DNA of 64,000 bases from contig CAMWFQ010000011.1 in assembly GCA_947173495.1 (NCBI GenBank), positions 62,001-126,000 of the forward strand, written 5' to 3'. This DNA is from an uncultured Lachnospiraceae bacterium. Its GTDB lineage: Bacteria > Bacillota > Clostridia > Lachnospirales > Lachnospiraceae. The notes below the pieces were generated by a model. The model did not search any database. It was not told the origin of the DNA and was given only the letters and a program-made list of their open reading frames with translations. This document shows positions 1 through 8,799 of this stretch, one piece after another (the stretch's first letter is position 1; each line of letters opens with the position of its first letter). Made by a program: the position numbers and the translations under genes.

Positions 1-201
1 GGGATCCGCAGGGAGGATCTGCCAAGAGTCTTTGAGAGAGGCTTTACCGGCTGTAATGGGAGGCTGGATGAGCGCTCTACGGGAATCGGGCTTTATCTGT
101 GCAGGCAGATCATGGACAGACTCTCCCACACGATAGAGGTGGAGTCGGAGGCAGGTAAGGGAACGAGGGTGATTCTGGGATTTATTCAGGAGCCAATGTG
201 A
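1..201 (+). CDS. Sensor histidine kinase, C-terminal fragment (BceS-like)
   Basis: The reading frame is open from the first base and stops with TGA at 199-201, giving the last 66 residues of a protein cut by the window edge. The piece contains the end of a HATPase domain: a phenylalanine-rich F-box region (RVFERGFTG) and the G2 box STGIGLYLCRQIMDRL. It is followed by a terminator and then a BceAB-type ABC transporter, so it is most likely the intramembrane-sensing kinase of that detoxification module; this pairing is inferred from order only. The sensor part and the partner regulator lie outside the window. Confidence 0.85.
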   Translation, partial: GIRREDLPRVFERGFTGCNGRLDERSTGIGLYLCRQIMDRLSHTIEVESEAGKGTRVILGFIQEPM

Positions 202-221
202 CAAAAGTGTAAGATTGGAGA

Positions 222-266
222 GGGAAATGTAAGCCGGATCAATGGCAGTACATTTCCCTTTGTTTT
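222..266 (+). terminator. Intrinsic terminator after the kinase gene
   Basis: GGGAAATGTA at 222-231 pairs perfectly with TACATTTCCC at 249-258 and is followed by TTTGTTTT. It separates the kinase transcript from the ABC transporter genes. Confidence 0.8.
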
Positions 267-293
267 ATGATAGAACTGTGAAAATTTTTAACA

Positions 294-360
294 AACGAAC
301 TTGTTCGTTATGTAAATATTGTGCTGACGCCCAAATTTGCAGGTGTTGGCAGCATGGAGG
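294..360 (+). ncRNA. Structured leader with CUUG tetraloop, copy 1 (upstream of the BceA-like gene)
   Basis: Hairpin 1 is AACGAA (294-299), loop CTTG, TTCGTT (304-309). Hairpin 2 is GCTG/ACGCC (323-331) pairing with GGTGT (342-346) and CAGC (350-353), with TGG bulged and loop CAAATTTGCA. The 3' strand runs directly into ATGGAGG, which supplies the Shine-Dalgarno of the next gene. The same architecture with altered stem bases is found at 56233-56303 before an unrelated gene. I do not recognise it as a named RNA family. It may be a regulatory leader or a mobile ribosome-binding-site cassette. Confidence 0.55.
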
Positions 361-369
361 AAAAGCAAA

Positions 370-1155
370 ATGGCTCTTTTGGAAGTGAAAAATTTGAAAA
401 AAGTCTATACCACCCGTTTCGGGGCATTGAAGGTGCAGGCTCTCGAGCAGGTGAATTTTTCGGTGGAGAAGGGGGAGTATGTTGCAATCATGGGAGAGTC
501 CGGATCCGGAAAAACAACTCTTCTCAACATACTGGCGTCTCTGGATAAGGCCAGCAGCGGTCAGGTACTTTTAAACGGGAGGGATCTGGCAACGGTAAAG
601 GCCTCGGAGCTGTGCGCCTTCAGGAGAGAGCATTTGGGATTTGTGTTTCAGGATTTTAACCTGTTGGACACGCTTTCTCTGAAGGATAATATTTTCCTGC
701 CGCTGGTGCTCTCAGGAACGGATTACGGGGAAATGCAAAAGAGATTGCTTCCGCTGGCGGAAAAGCTTTCTGTTCTTGACATACTGGAAAAGTATCCCTA
801 CGAGGTATCCGGCGGCCAGAAGCAGCGGGCGGCAGCCTGCAGGGCGCTGATCACAAAGCCCGATATTGTGCTGGCGGATGAGCCCACCGGCGCGCTGGAT
901 TCCAGGGCGTCCCGGAAACTGCTTTCTTTGTTTCAGGAGATCAACAGAGAGGGACAGACGATTCTGATGGTGACTCACAGCATTCAGGCGGCAAGCCATG
1001 CGGGACGGGTTCTCTTTATCAAGGACGGCTGTGTATTCCATCAGATCTACCGGGGAAATCAGAGTAAGGACGCCATGTACAGATCCATCTCGGATGCCCT
1101 TACCGTGCTGCAGACGGAGACAGAAGTTCAAAAGGAAGGAGAGGCGGAGGAATGA
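370..1155 (+). CDS. ABC transporter ATP-binding protein, BceA-type
   Basis: A 261-residue ATPase of the MacB/BceA (LolD-like) class. It has Walker A GESGSGKTT, Q-loop FVFQDFNLL, signature VSGGQKQRAA and Walker B/D-loop IVLADEPTGALD. In this family it powers a BceB-type permease that protects against bacitracin or lantibiotics, often also acting as the flux sensor for a linked kinase. I chose ATG 370 because GGAGG at 356-360 sits nine bases upstream; an in-frame start at 337 would lie inside the structured leader. It overlaps the permease gene by four bases (ATGA), so the two are translationally coupled. The exact substrate cannot be read from sequence. Confidence 0.9.
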   Translation: MALLEVKNLKKVYTTRFGALKVQALEQVNFSVEKGEYVAIMGESGSGKTTLLNILASLDKASSGQVLLNGRDLATVKASELCAFRREHLGFVFQDFNLLDTLSLKDNIFLPLVLSGTDYGEMQKRLLPLAEKLSVLDILEKYPYEVSGGQKQRAAACRALITKPDIVLADEPTGALDSRASRKLLSLFQEINREGQTILMVTHSIQAASHAGRVLFIKDGCVFHQIYRGNQSKDAMYRSISDALTVLQTETEVQKEGEAEE

Positions 1156-3149
1156 AAAGGTGGAGGATACTGCCGGGAATGGCTCTTAAGGGCGTGATGG
1201 CAAACAAAACAGCATATTATCCCTATCTTATGGCGGGATGTTTTTCGGTGTTCACTTATTTCGTGTTTACCTCGATCCTGTGGAACGATCTGACGAAAAC
1301 GCTGCCCCGGGCAGCATACGCATGGATCTTTCTGGAGCTGGGAAGATGGCTTCTGGGTGTGATCCTTCTGATCTTCCTGTGCTATGCGAACAGCTTTCTG
1401 ATCAAACGCAGGAAGAAGGAACTGGGATTGTATACGTTGCTGGGACTGGAAAAGAAACATATCGCACTGATGTTGTTTCTGGAAAGTCTCCTGATCTATG
1501 CGGTGGTGACAGCGGGGGGCATTATATTCGGGCTGGTGCTGTCAAAGCTGTTGTTTCTTCTGCTTCTTAAGCTCAGCAATCTTCCCGCTGACGTTAAGTT
1601 TGTGCTGGCGCCTCAGGCATTAAAAAGTACGATGTTCTATTTTGCGGCGGTATTCTTCCTTAATTATCTCCGCCAGCTGTGGGGACTTTCCAGGGTAAGG
1701 CCCATAGAGCTGTTCTCAGAGGGCAGAAAGGGAGAGAAGGAACCAAAGCTCCTGTTTCTCTGGGCGCTTTTGGGAATCCTTACCCTTGGCCTTGGATATT
1801 CCATAGCGATCCGCTCTGAGGTGGACAGTAATATTTTCCTGAATTTTTTTCTGGCAGTGTTTCTGGTGATTGTGGGGACCGGCTTTTTGTTTACCTCGGG
1901 CAGTGTGGCTTTTTTGAAGATTCTGCGGACGAGGCGGGGGATCTATTATAAACCGGCTAATTTTATTACCATCTCCGGTATGTATTACAGGATGAAAAAA
2001 AGTGCCGCAAGCCTCGTAAATATCTGTATTTTTTCAACCATGGTAGTGATCACGCTGATCTGTACACTCTCCCTGTATATTGGAATCGATGGCTTTCTGC
2101 ATTTCTATGCGCCTTACGATTACACGGCGGATTTCAATATGGGAGCGCCCGGAGCGAAGGAGACAGAGCAGGAGACTCTGGCGCTTGTAAAAAAATATGA
2201 TCTGGCGATAGAGAGGGTCGAGCGCTATGATGTGGTAAGATTTTCCTGTGTAAAAAGAGAAAACTGTTTTGAGACGGCAGGCGAGGAGATTCCCTATTCC
2301 CTCAGAGATGTGCTGTATATTATGACCCTTGAGGACTATAACCGTATGAACGGGGAGAAGGTAAAGCTGGAGGAAGGGGAGGTGCTGATCTATTCGTCAG
2401 GAGAGGATTTCGGATACGATACCGCTGAGATTATGGGGATCAGGAGCAGAGTCAGAGATGAAATTCAGGATTTGCCGCCGTATCCAAAAGCGGGCATAAA
2501 TTCCTTTGATACGGAATATGTGGCGGTTGTGAAGGACTGGAAAGCAGGAGAGGAATATGTGGCGGCCTATACCGGTTGTCCGAAGGAAGAGGGGTGGGAA
2601 ATGCTGACGAATCTGGGAATCGGAAAGATCGGCGTTCTGACCCGGGGCGAAAAGGAGGAGAAGGAGGCTTTTGTAAAAGAATTTTCTGTATGGTGCCAGG
2701 GGCAGGAAGGATTTCGCAGCCAGAGGGATGGGATAGAGGCAAGAGAGAGCGAGAGATCCATGTACGGCGGGCTTTTGTTCATAGGGATCATATTCGGACT
2801 GGTTTTCTTTATGTGTCTGATCATTATCATGTATTACAAGCAGATCTCGGAAGGGTATGAGGATCAGGGAAGCTTTGATATTATGCAGAAGGTGGGAATG
2901 AGCAACCGGGAGATCAAAAGAACGATTCACAGACAGATCCTTCTGGTGTTTGTCCTTCCGCTGGCGGGGGCACTCTCCCATACGGCGGCGGGAATGTTCA
3001 TGGTGGAGCGTCTGATGACGGTGCTGGGCATCTTTGATCTCAGGCTGATCCGGTTATGTGCGCTTTTGGTTTCGTTCCTTTTTATCCTGGTGTATGCAGT
3101 GAGTTATCTGATCACAGCCCGGACATATTATCGGATTGTGAGAAGGTAA
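1152..3149 (+). CDS. ABC transporter permease, BceB-type (FtsX domains)
   Basis: A 665-residue membrane protein with the BceB layout: an N-terminal helix, FtsX membrane segments near residues 15-130, further helices at about 195-300, a large soluble insert (about 320-530) that would face outside, and C-terminal helices. That extracellular domain is the family's sensor for peptide antibiotics. The segment NSFLIKRRKKELGLYTLLG is the typical FtsX/BceB amphipathic region. It is coupled to the ATPase upstream by an overlapping start and stop. Together they form the membrane-detoxification half of a Bce module whose kinase ends at base 201. Confidence 0.9.
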   Translation: MKRWRILPGMALKGVMANKTAYYPYLMAGCFSVFTYFVFTSILWNDLTKTLPRAAYAWIFLELGRWLLGVILLIFLCYANSFLIKRRKKELGLYTLLGLEKKHIALMLFLESLLIYAVVTAGGIIFGLVLSKLLFLLLLKLSNLPADVKFVLAPQALKSTMFYFAAVFFLNYLRQLWGLSRVRPIELFSEGRKGEKEPKLLFLWALLGILTLGLGYSIAIRSEVDSNIFLNFFLAVFLVIVGTGFLFTSGSVAFLKILRTRRGIYYKPANFITISGMYYRMKKSAASLVNICIFSTMVVITLICTLSLYIGIDGFLHFYAPYDYTADFNMGAPGAKETEQETLALVKKYDLAIERVERYDVVRFSCVKRENCFETAGEEIPYSLRDVLYIMTLEDYNRMNGEKVKLEEGEVLIYSSGEDFGYDTAEIMGIRSRVRDEIQDLPPYPKAGINSFDTEYVAVVKDWKAGEEYVAAYTGCPKEEGWEMLTNLGIGKIGVLTRGEKEEKEAFVKEFSVWCQGQEGFRSQRDGIEARESERSMYGGLLFIGIIFGLVFFMCLIIIMYYKQISEGYEDQGSFDIMQKVGMSNREIKRTIHRQILLVFVLPLAGALSHTAAGMFMVERLMTVLGIFDLRLIRLCALLVSFLFILVYAVSYLITARTYYRIVRR

Positions 3150-3154
3150 AAGAG

Positions 3155-3183
3155 TTGACATAAAAATCCCCTCATATTATAAT
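3155..3183 (+). promoter_or_regulatory. Sigma-A promoter for the hemerythrin/receiver gene
   Basis: TTGACA at 3155-3160, a 17-base spacer, and TATAAT at 3178-3183: both hexamers are perfect. Transcription would start near 3190, just before the AAAGGGGGT ribosome-binding site at about 3206-3214. Confidence 0.85.
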
Positions 3184-3220
3184 AATTTCGAAAATTTCAA
3201 ATAACAAAGGGGGTAATCGT

Positions 3221-4549
3221 ATCAACAGCGGATTAGTATGGCAGGACAGGTTTAATATAGGAGTCGAGATCATTGATAAAGCGCACAAACAGCTTTTTTC
3301 AACTATGAACAGGCTGCTTGGCCTGAGCGAACACAAGATGAAAAGCCGCTGGGTATGTCAGGAAGGAATCAAATATTTAAAGGTACATACCATGAAACAT
3401 TTTGCAGAAGAAGAGGCCTATATGAGGGCTATCAACTATGGCGGCTATGAAATGCACAGACATCTGCACAATAATTTTCGTCTGCAGACACTTCCGGCTC
3501 TTGAGAAGGAACTGGAGGAGACGGATTATTCGGCAGATGCTGTCAGACATTTCCTGGGAGTATGTATTGGCTGGATGATCAGCCATACATTGACAGAGGA
3601 TCATGCGATCACAGGAAAGACAGCAAGCAAGTGGGAACGGCTTCCGGATCAGAAGGATCTGGAAGTTCTGGTTCAGACCATTAAAAGTCTTATAGACGAG
3701 CTGTTTATGCTGGATGTCCGGCTTGTGAATGAGCACTACACAGGAGAAGATTTCGGGACATGTATTTACTATCGTCTGGTCTGCCGTTCGCCGAAAGGAG
3801 ACAGGCAGGAAAGCATATTTATTATTGAGAATCAGATGCTGATGGGTACGGTGGGAACAATGCTTGGTTCCCATTCGGATAAAGTCGATGATGTGGTGGT
3901 CAATGCTGCCCGGTATATATCCCGGCAGTTTATAAAGCGTGTGGAGGAGAATCTGGCTCCTGCAGAGCAATATGAAGTCATAGAAGAAAATTTTCTCACA
4001 GGCAGACAGTTTCAGGAAATCTTTGAGAAAGTGCATCCTCAGTTCAGCTTGTTGTTCGGGACAGAAGCGGGTTACTTCGCTTTCTGTTTATTTGCCTCTT
4101 CTTTGGAGAATAATGAGATGGGACGCGCTATCAATGCCCGAAACGCAATGAGTGAAATCAAAAAATGTCTGGATACCAGCCAGAAAAAGAAGATATTGAT
4201 AGTAGATGATTCCAATACGGTAAGGCAGGGGATGAAGCGGCTTCTGGAGAAGGAGTATAAGGTCGCAATAGCCGATTCAGGTATGTCAGGGGTCAAAGCA
4301 ATCATGCTGGAGAGGCCGGATCTGATTCTGCTGGACTATAAGATGCCGGGCTGCGATGGGATACAGACGCTTAAAATGATTCGGACGGAGAAGAAATATG
4401 CCAATATTCCGGTAATCTTCCTGACAGGGAAGGCGGATCAGGACAGTATTGCAAGAATCATGGCGGCCAGGCCGGCAGGGTATCTTTTAAAAACCATGCG
4501 GCCGGTGGATGTGAAGAAAAATGTGGATGCCTTTTTTTCCAGAAAATGA
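3221..4549 (+). CDS. Bacteriohemerythrin - response regulator fusion, apparent ATC start
   Basis: Three parts are visible. Residues 1-130 are a hemerythrin domain (GLVWQDRFNIGVEIIDKAHK, then HTMKHFAEEE and HRHLHNNF), the di-iron O2-binding fold. Residues 140-295 resemble a CheX-like domain, which I assign only tentatively. Residues 315-442 are a CheY-type receiver (ILIVDDS, phospho-acceptor in LILLDYKMPG, Lys in LLKTMRP). The first in-frame ATG is at 3305, but starting there would delete the first hemerythrin helix. The open frame extends upstream to ATC at 3221, six bases after the AAAGGGGGT site, and no ATG, GTG or TTG is available in frame. The protein probably senses oxygen and signals to chemotaxis or motility. 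Confidence 0.75.
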   Translation: MNSGLVWQDRFNIGVEIIDKAHKQLFSTMNRLLGLSEHKMKSRWVCQEGIKYLKVHTMKHFAEEEAYMRAINYGGYEMHRHLHNNFRLQTLPALEKELEETDYSADAVRHFLGVCIGWMISHTLTEDHAITGKTASKWERLPDQKDLEVLVQTIKSLIDELFMLDVRLVNEHYTGEDFGTCIYYRLVCRSPKGDRQESIFIIENQMLMGTVGTMLGSHSDKVDDVVVNAARYISRQFIKRVEENLAPAEQYEVIEENFLTGRQFQEIFEKVHPQFSLLFGTEAGYFAFCLFASSLENNEMGRAINARNAMSEIKKCLDTSQKKKILIVDDSNTVRQGMKRLLEKEYKVAIADSGMSGVKAIMLERPDLILLDYKMPGCDGIQTLKMIRTEKKYANIPVIFLTGKADQDSIARIMAARPAGYLLKTMRPVDVKKNVDAFFSRK

Positions 4550-4589
4550 GTTGTGTTTATGATAGATAGGAATATATGATACAGGCGGA

Positions 4590-4625
4590 TTCAGGAATCA
4601 GAGATGATTCCTGAATTTTTCTTTT
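4590..4625 (+). terminator. Intrinsic terminator
   Basis: TTCAGGAATCA (4590-4600), loop GAGA, TGATTCCTGAA (4605-4615), then a T-rich run to 4625. Confidence 0.85.
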
Positions 4626-4680
4626 TACAAAAGGACATACTGTATCTGAAACGAAAATTTGCGGGAAAGAAGGTAGATTT

Positions 4681-5766
4681 ATGGAGGATACAAAACTGCC
4701 TCCTGTGGGCAAAAGCGGATATTTTGAAATCAGGCTGGAAAGTATTGGCGGCCTGGGGGCAAATCTCTGTGGAAAAATGCTGGGAGAGCTGGGAGTAAAA
4801 TATCTGGATCTGAACAGTGTGAGCTTTTCAAGCTATGGATCGGAGAAAACGGGGACGCCTGTCAGAGGTTATATCAGATATTGTGAAAAGGAAAAAGAAA
4901 TCCGGGTACATTCACCGGTCATATCTCCGGATCTTATGGCCGTTTTTCATCAGGCGCTGCTGAAAGATAAAAGTACATGGAACGGATGTGACGAACATAC
5001 AGATATCATTGTTGGTCTGGATGCCGGTCAGGAGACACTGGAAGAGGCGGCTTTTACAAAATGGAAGAAATGCTATGTGGTGGAGGCACAGAAAATTGCC
5101 ATGGAAACCCGGTCCAGAATCAATATGGTGATGTTGGGAGCAATCGTCAGGGTGATGGGATTTGCCCGGCTTGAGGATGCGAACCGGATTTGCGAGGACA
5201 CGCTGGGGAAGAAATATCCGGATGCCCTGAAAGGGAATCTGGAGGGGATAAGGCGGGGATATGAGGAAGTCAGAGAAATGACGGATATTCCCAGGAAACC
5301 GTCAGATTCCTTCCGGTCTGAAACGATAGAATGGGGATACGATACGGCGCCTGCGGGAGGCATTAATCCATGTTTCGGGAACACGGTGACGGCGGATCTT
5401 TCTCCTTCCAGACAGGGTTATATTCCCGTTTTTCGCAAGGAAAAATGTATCAATTGCGGACTGTGTGATTCTACCTGCCCGGACATGGTTTTTCAGTTTG
5501 CCAAAGGAGAATACAACGGCAGAGAAATGATGGTGAATCAGGGATTGGACTACTATCACTGTAAGGGTTGCCTCAGATGCGTGGATGTATGTCCGGTGAA
5601 CGCCCTGGTGAAAGGGCTGGAGGCGGAGCATCCGGATAAGGAGTATTTCCGGACGAATCAGGATCTGATACGTATGCCGGATTATTATGTGAAAAAGGGA
5701 CCTGATGCCTATGTCACGTCGGAATCCTATCTGACAGAAAAAAGAATGGGAGGCGGAGAAATATAA
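4681..5766 (+). CDS. 2-oxoacid:ferredoxin oxidoreductase, gamma-delta (ferredoxin) fusion
   Basis: A 361-residue subunit. Residues 1-190 are the pyruvate/2-oxoacid oxidoreductase gamma domain (ESIGGLGANLCGKML, FSSYGSEKTGTPVRGYIRY). Residues 255-325 carry two 4Fe-4S clusters: CINCGLCDSTCPD and CKGCLRCVDVCP. It passes electrons from the thiamine-dependent decarboxylation of a 2-oxoacid to ferredoxin. The stop codon shares one base with the start of the alpha-beta gene downstream, so subunits are made together. Substrate (pyruvate, 2-oxoglutarate, branched-chain or aryl 2-oxoacids) cannot be decided. A terminator precedes it, so it begins its own transcript. Confidence 0.85.
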   Translation: MEDTKLPPVGKSGYFEIRLESIGGLGANLCGKMLGELGVKYLDLNSVSFSSYGSEKTGTPVRGYIRYCEKEKEIRVHSPVISPDLMAVFHQALLKDKSTWNGCDEHTDIIVGLDAGQETLEEAAFTKWKKCYVVEAQKIAMETRSRINMVMLGAIVRVMGFARLEDANRICEDTLGKKYPDALKGNLEGIRRGYEEVREMTDIPRKPSDSFRSETIEWGYDTAPAGGINPCFGNTVTADLSPSRQGYIPVFRKEKCINCGLCDSTCPDMVFQFAKGEYNGREMMVNQGLDYYHCKGCLRCVDVCPVNALVKGLEAEHPDKEYFRTNQDLIRMPDYYVKKGPDAYVTSESYLTEKRMGGGEI

Positions 5767-8048
5767 TGGTGAAGCAGGTAACAGAATATGCAAGCGGAAA
5801 CGAGATGGCGGCTATTGCGATCAGACAGATTGGATATGATCTGATGGGATATTATCCCATCACACCGTCGACTCAGATTGCGGAAGGGCTCGATACCATG
5901 AGGGCCGGCGGAAAAACAGATATGATCATGATTGCGGCGGAGGGAGAGCACAGCGCAGCGGGAATCTGTTATGGAGCAGCCGCCGGAGGCGGCAGAGTGA
6001 TTAATGCTACAAGTGCGAATGGACTTTTATACGCGCTGGAGCAGTTTCCGGTACAGTCCGGAACCCGCTATCCCATGGTTATGAATGTAGTGTGCAGAAC
6101 CATCTCGGGGCCGCTTTCCATTAAGGGGGATCACAGTGATATTATGTTTATGCTGAATGCAGGATGGCCCATTCTTTTTGCTCATCAGGTTCAGGAGGTA
6201 TATGATTTTAACATCATTGCGCTGAAGCTGGCGGAAGCGGTGCGCCTTCCGGTGATTGTAGCCTATGATGGCTTTTTTACCAGTCACCAGAAAAGGCAGT
6301 GCATGCGGTTTGAGGATGAGCAGACGGTGAGAGATTTCATCGGGGAAAAGAGGGAAGAATATCCTCTTCTGGACCTGGATCACCCCATTACGGTAGGTTC
6401 TTATATGAACGAACCGGATCTGATCAACAACAGATATCAGCTTCATCTGGCCATGGAAAAAGCAGGAGAGCTTCTCCCGGCACTTTTCAGGGAATATGGA
6501 GAGCTGTCCGGACGCCGCTATGAGATGGTGGAGGGATATTGTAATGAAGATGCAGATACGATCCTTCTATTGCTTGGCTCTTCCTATGATACTTCTCTGG
6601 AGGCTGTTGACAGGCTGCGCAGCCAGGGAAAAAAGGCGGGGGCGGTGACGCTGCATGTTATGCGGCCGTTTCCGGCCAGAGAGCTGTTCCAGGCATGTCA
6701 GAATGCGTCAGGGCTGCTGGCAGCGGACAGACAGGACAGCTATGGGGCAGGGGGAGGAAATCTGTCTTTGGAGGCGCGCTCTGCCATACAGAAATTTGGC
6801 GGCAGGATGCAGGTGAAAAGCCTGATTTATGGACTGGGGGGAAAGGATTTTTTTGTCGAAGACGCTATAAGTATGATAGAGTGGGCGGAAAATCCGCGGA
6901 CACCGGACTTTGGGTACTATGGGATCAGCGCATCTGCAGAAGCTGTGACGGGTGAAAGCAAAAAAGATGGGCTCCAGGAAAAAAGACAGACCGCCGGGAT
7001 ACAGGCGGAGCGTCTGTTTTTTGCACCAATATCCGCTGAAAGGACAAGACTGGGCGCTACCGAGGTAAAAAGGACGGAAACAGGAGAGGTCCAGGTAACC
7101 GGAGGAAGCTTAAATGCAACGGCAGCCCTTCCCAAGCGTATTGCACCGGGACATGGCGCCTGTCCCGGCTGCGGAATTCCGGTAAATATCAATCTGCTCC
7201 TGAGAGCCATTGAAGATCCGGTGGTGCTTCTGTTCCAGACCGGCTGCGGGATGATCGTAACCACGCCCTATCCCCGCACCAGTTTTAAAGTGCCTTATCT
7301 GCATAATCTGTTTCAGAACGGCGCAGCTACCTTGAGCGGCCTTGCGGAAATCTGCTACCGGAAACAGAAAAAAGGAGAAATCCCGCCGGGCGATATTGTC
7401 TTTATCATGGTAAGCGGGGACGGCGGAATGGATATTGGTATGGGATCGGCACTGGGAACGGCGCTGAGAGGACACCGCCTGCTCCTGTTTGAGTATGACA
7501 ATGGCGGATATATGAACACAGGATATCAGCTGTCCTATTCCACCCCCAAAGGGGCCAGAAGCTCTACCTCCCATGTGGGAAAGAACCAGTATGGAAAAAC
7601 CTTTTTTCATAAGGACATGCCCCGTATGATGGCGGCGACAGGTATTCCTTATGTAGCCACGGTGGCGGAGTCCAATCCCACAGATTTTATCAAAAAAGCA
7701 GCCAGGGCAGCTTACTACGCCAAAACAACAGGAACAGCTTATGTAAGGGCACTGTCAGCCTGTCCTTTAAACTGGAATGATGTGCCGGCTACAGAGCGCA
7801 AAGTGATAGGAGCGGCTGTGGACTGCTGTTATTTTCCCCTTTATGAAGTAGAGAAAGGAAAAACAGCCTTAAGCTATGATCCGGAGAAGCTGGGAAAGAA
7901 GATACCTGTTCTTGACTGGCTCTCCATGATGGGCAGAACCCGGCATCTGCAGAAGGAAGTATATGCAGATGTAGTCAGAGAACTTCAGGAGGAAGTGGAC
8001 AGAAGATTCAGGCGGCTTCAGGCAGAAGCGGAGAATCCGCTGCTGTAA
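5766..8048 (+). CDS. 2-oxoacid:ferredoxin oxidoreductase, alpha-beta fusion
   Basis: A 760-residue fusion of the two catalytic subunits. Residues 1-380 are the alpha domain (MGYYPITPSTQIAE, SANGLLYALEQ, TISGPLSIKGDHSD). Residues 450-760 are the beta, thiamine-diphosphate-binding domain (GHGACPGCGIPVNI, FQTGCGMI, VSGDGGMDIGMGSALG). A linker of about 60 residues joins them. Separate subunits are usual in archaea, and pyruvate synthases of Clostridia are usually one 1,170-residue chain, so this two-plus-two packaging is a less common intermediate. With the preceding gene it forms a complete enzyme making or using acyl-CoA with reduced ferredoxin. Confidence 0.88.
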   Translation: MVKQVTEYASGNEMAAIAIRQIGYDLMGYYPITPSTQIAEGLDTMRAGGKTDMIMIAAEGEHSAAGICYGAAAGGGRVINATSANGLLYALEQFPVQSGTRYPMVMNVVCRTISGPLSIKGDHSDIMFMLNAGWPILFAHQVQEVYDFNIIALKLAEAVRLPVIVAYDGFFTSHQKRQCMRFEDEQTVRDFIGEKREEYPLLDLDHPITVGSYMNEPDLINNRYQLHLAMEKAGELLPALFREYGELSGRRYEMVEGYCNEDADTILLLLGSSYDTSLEAVDRLRSQGKKAGAVTLHVMRPFPARELFQACQNASGLLAADRQDSYGAGGGNLSLEARSAIQKFGGRMQVKSLIYGLGGKDFFVEDAISMIEWAENPRTPDFGYYGISASAEAVTGESKKDGLQEKRQTAGIQAERLFFAPISAERTRLGATEVKRTETGEVQVTGGSLNATAALPKRIAPGHGACPGCGIPVNINLLLRAIEDPVVLLFQTGCGMIVTTPYPRTSFKVPYLHNLFQNGAATLSGLAEICYRKQKKGEIPPGDIVFIMVSGDGGMDIGMGSALGTALRGHRLLLFEYDNGGYMNTGYQLSYSTPKGARSSTSHVGKNQYGKTFFHKDMPRMMAATGIPYVATVAESNPTDFIKKAARAAYYAKTTGTAYVRALSACPLNWNDVPATERKVIGAAVDCCYFPLYEVEKGKTALSYDPEKLGKKIPVLDWLSMMGRTRHLQKEVYADVVRELQEEVDRRFRRLQAEAENPLL

Positions 8049-8162
8049 AACAGTAAGAAAACCGCGCTCTGCTGTCTCGAATGCAGTGGAAGACGTATAT
8101 GCTGCGTGGGCGCAAGTCACATGACTTAAAGAAATGATTGTGGAAGGAGAAGAAAAGAGAAA

Positions 8163-8543
8163 ATGAAATCAGTATTTTTAAAGAAAAACGAGGAGATCCT
8201 GTACCTGGTATCCGGTACAGAGGAGAAGCTGGAGTGCTGTCTGAAGGAGGGGTATCAGATCCTGGACAGCAGCACTGCGGAGGGAGCGGGAGAAAAGCAT
8301 CTTCCGGTAGTGGAAAGAGACGGAAACAAGATCACTGTCAAGGTGGGAAGCATCTTTCACCCCATGACCGAGGAACACAGCATTGGATGGATCTTCCTGG
8401 AGACCAGAAAGGGAGGACAGCTGATCAGGCTGGAGCCCACAGACCAGCCCACAGGAGAATTTGTGCTGGCTGAGACAGATGAGGCGGTTGCCGCATATGC
8501 CTACTGCAACCTGCATGGATTCTGGAAGACGGAGATCAGATAG
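8163..8543 (+). CDS. Superoxide reductase (desulfoferrodoxin/neelaredoxin type)
   Basis: 126 residues. The iron-binding set of the superoxide reductase active site is present: EKHLP, HPMTEEHSIGWI and YCNLHGFWK, giving four His and one Cys ligand. The N-terminal rubredoxin-like Cys4 centre of class I enzymes is absent, so this is the short one-iron form, with an unrelated N-terminus of about 45 residues. It reduces superoxide to peroxide in the cytoplasm without making oxygen, fitting an anaerobe with an oxygen-labile oxidoreductase next door. Ribosome-binding site AAGGAG lies at about 8143-8148. Confidence 0.85.
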   Translation: MKSVFLKKNEEILYLVSGTEEKLECCLKEGYQILDSSTAEGAGEKHLPVVERDGNKITVKVGSIFHPMTEEHSIGWIFLETRKGGQLIRLEPTDQPTGEFVLAETDEAVAAYAYCNLHGFWKTEIR

Positions 8544-8559
8544 AAAGAAACGTATTTGA

Positions 8560-8591
8560 ATGCACCGGGATCCGGGGAGATCCTGGTGCAT
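8560..8591 (+). terminator. Strong hairpin after superoxide reductase
   Basis: ATGCACCGGGATC (8560-8572) pairs with GATCCTGGTGCAT (8579-8591) with one wobble. It lacks a clear T-run, so its action as a terminator is likely but not certain. From here to 8800 (about 200 bases) I see only AT-rich sequence leading to the BREX operon. Confidence 0.6.
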
Positions 8592-8799
8592 ACATAGTTA
8601 TTCCCTTGAGTAACGGGACAGGCGGGCAAGATTTAATAGTGTTGTTGTGGTTTTATGTTTTATCAAGAAAAACATTGGTTGGCAAAAAGCAAACAGAAGT
8701 GGAGAAACATATACCTAAAATCTTGTGATTTGATAGAGCCTATGATACAATCTTTTTTAAGTGGCTAGAAAAGCTTTCAAAAAGGTAGGGGGTGGCTTG

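Noticed and set aside
294-309. LexA (SOS) box at the CGAACTTGTTCG palindrome
   Set aside because: The half-sites are separated by two bases instead of four, and stem bases covary around a CUUG loop, which points to RNA structure.
2397-2981. Long antisense ORFs under the BceB-like gene and many other genes
   Set aside because: They are shadows of strong sense-strand coding sequence without start signals or recognisable domains.
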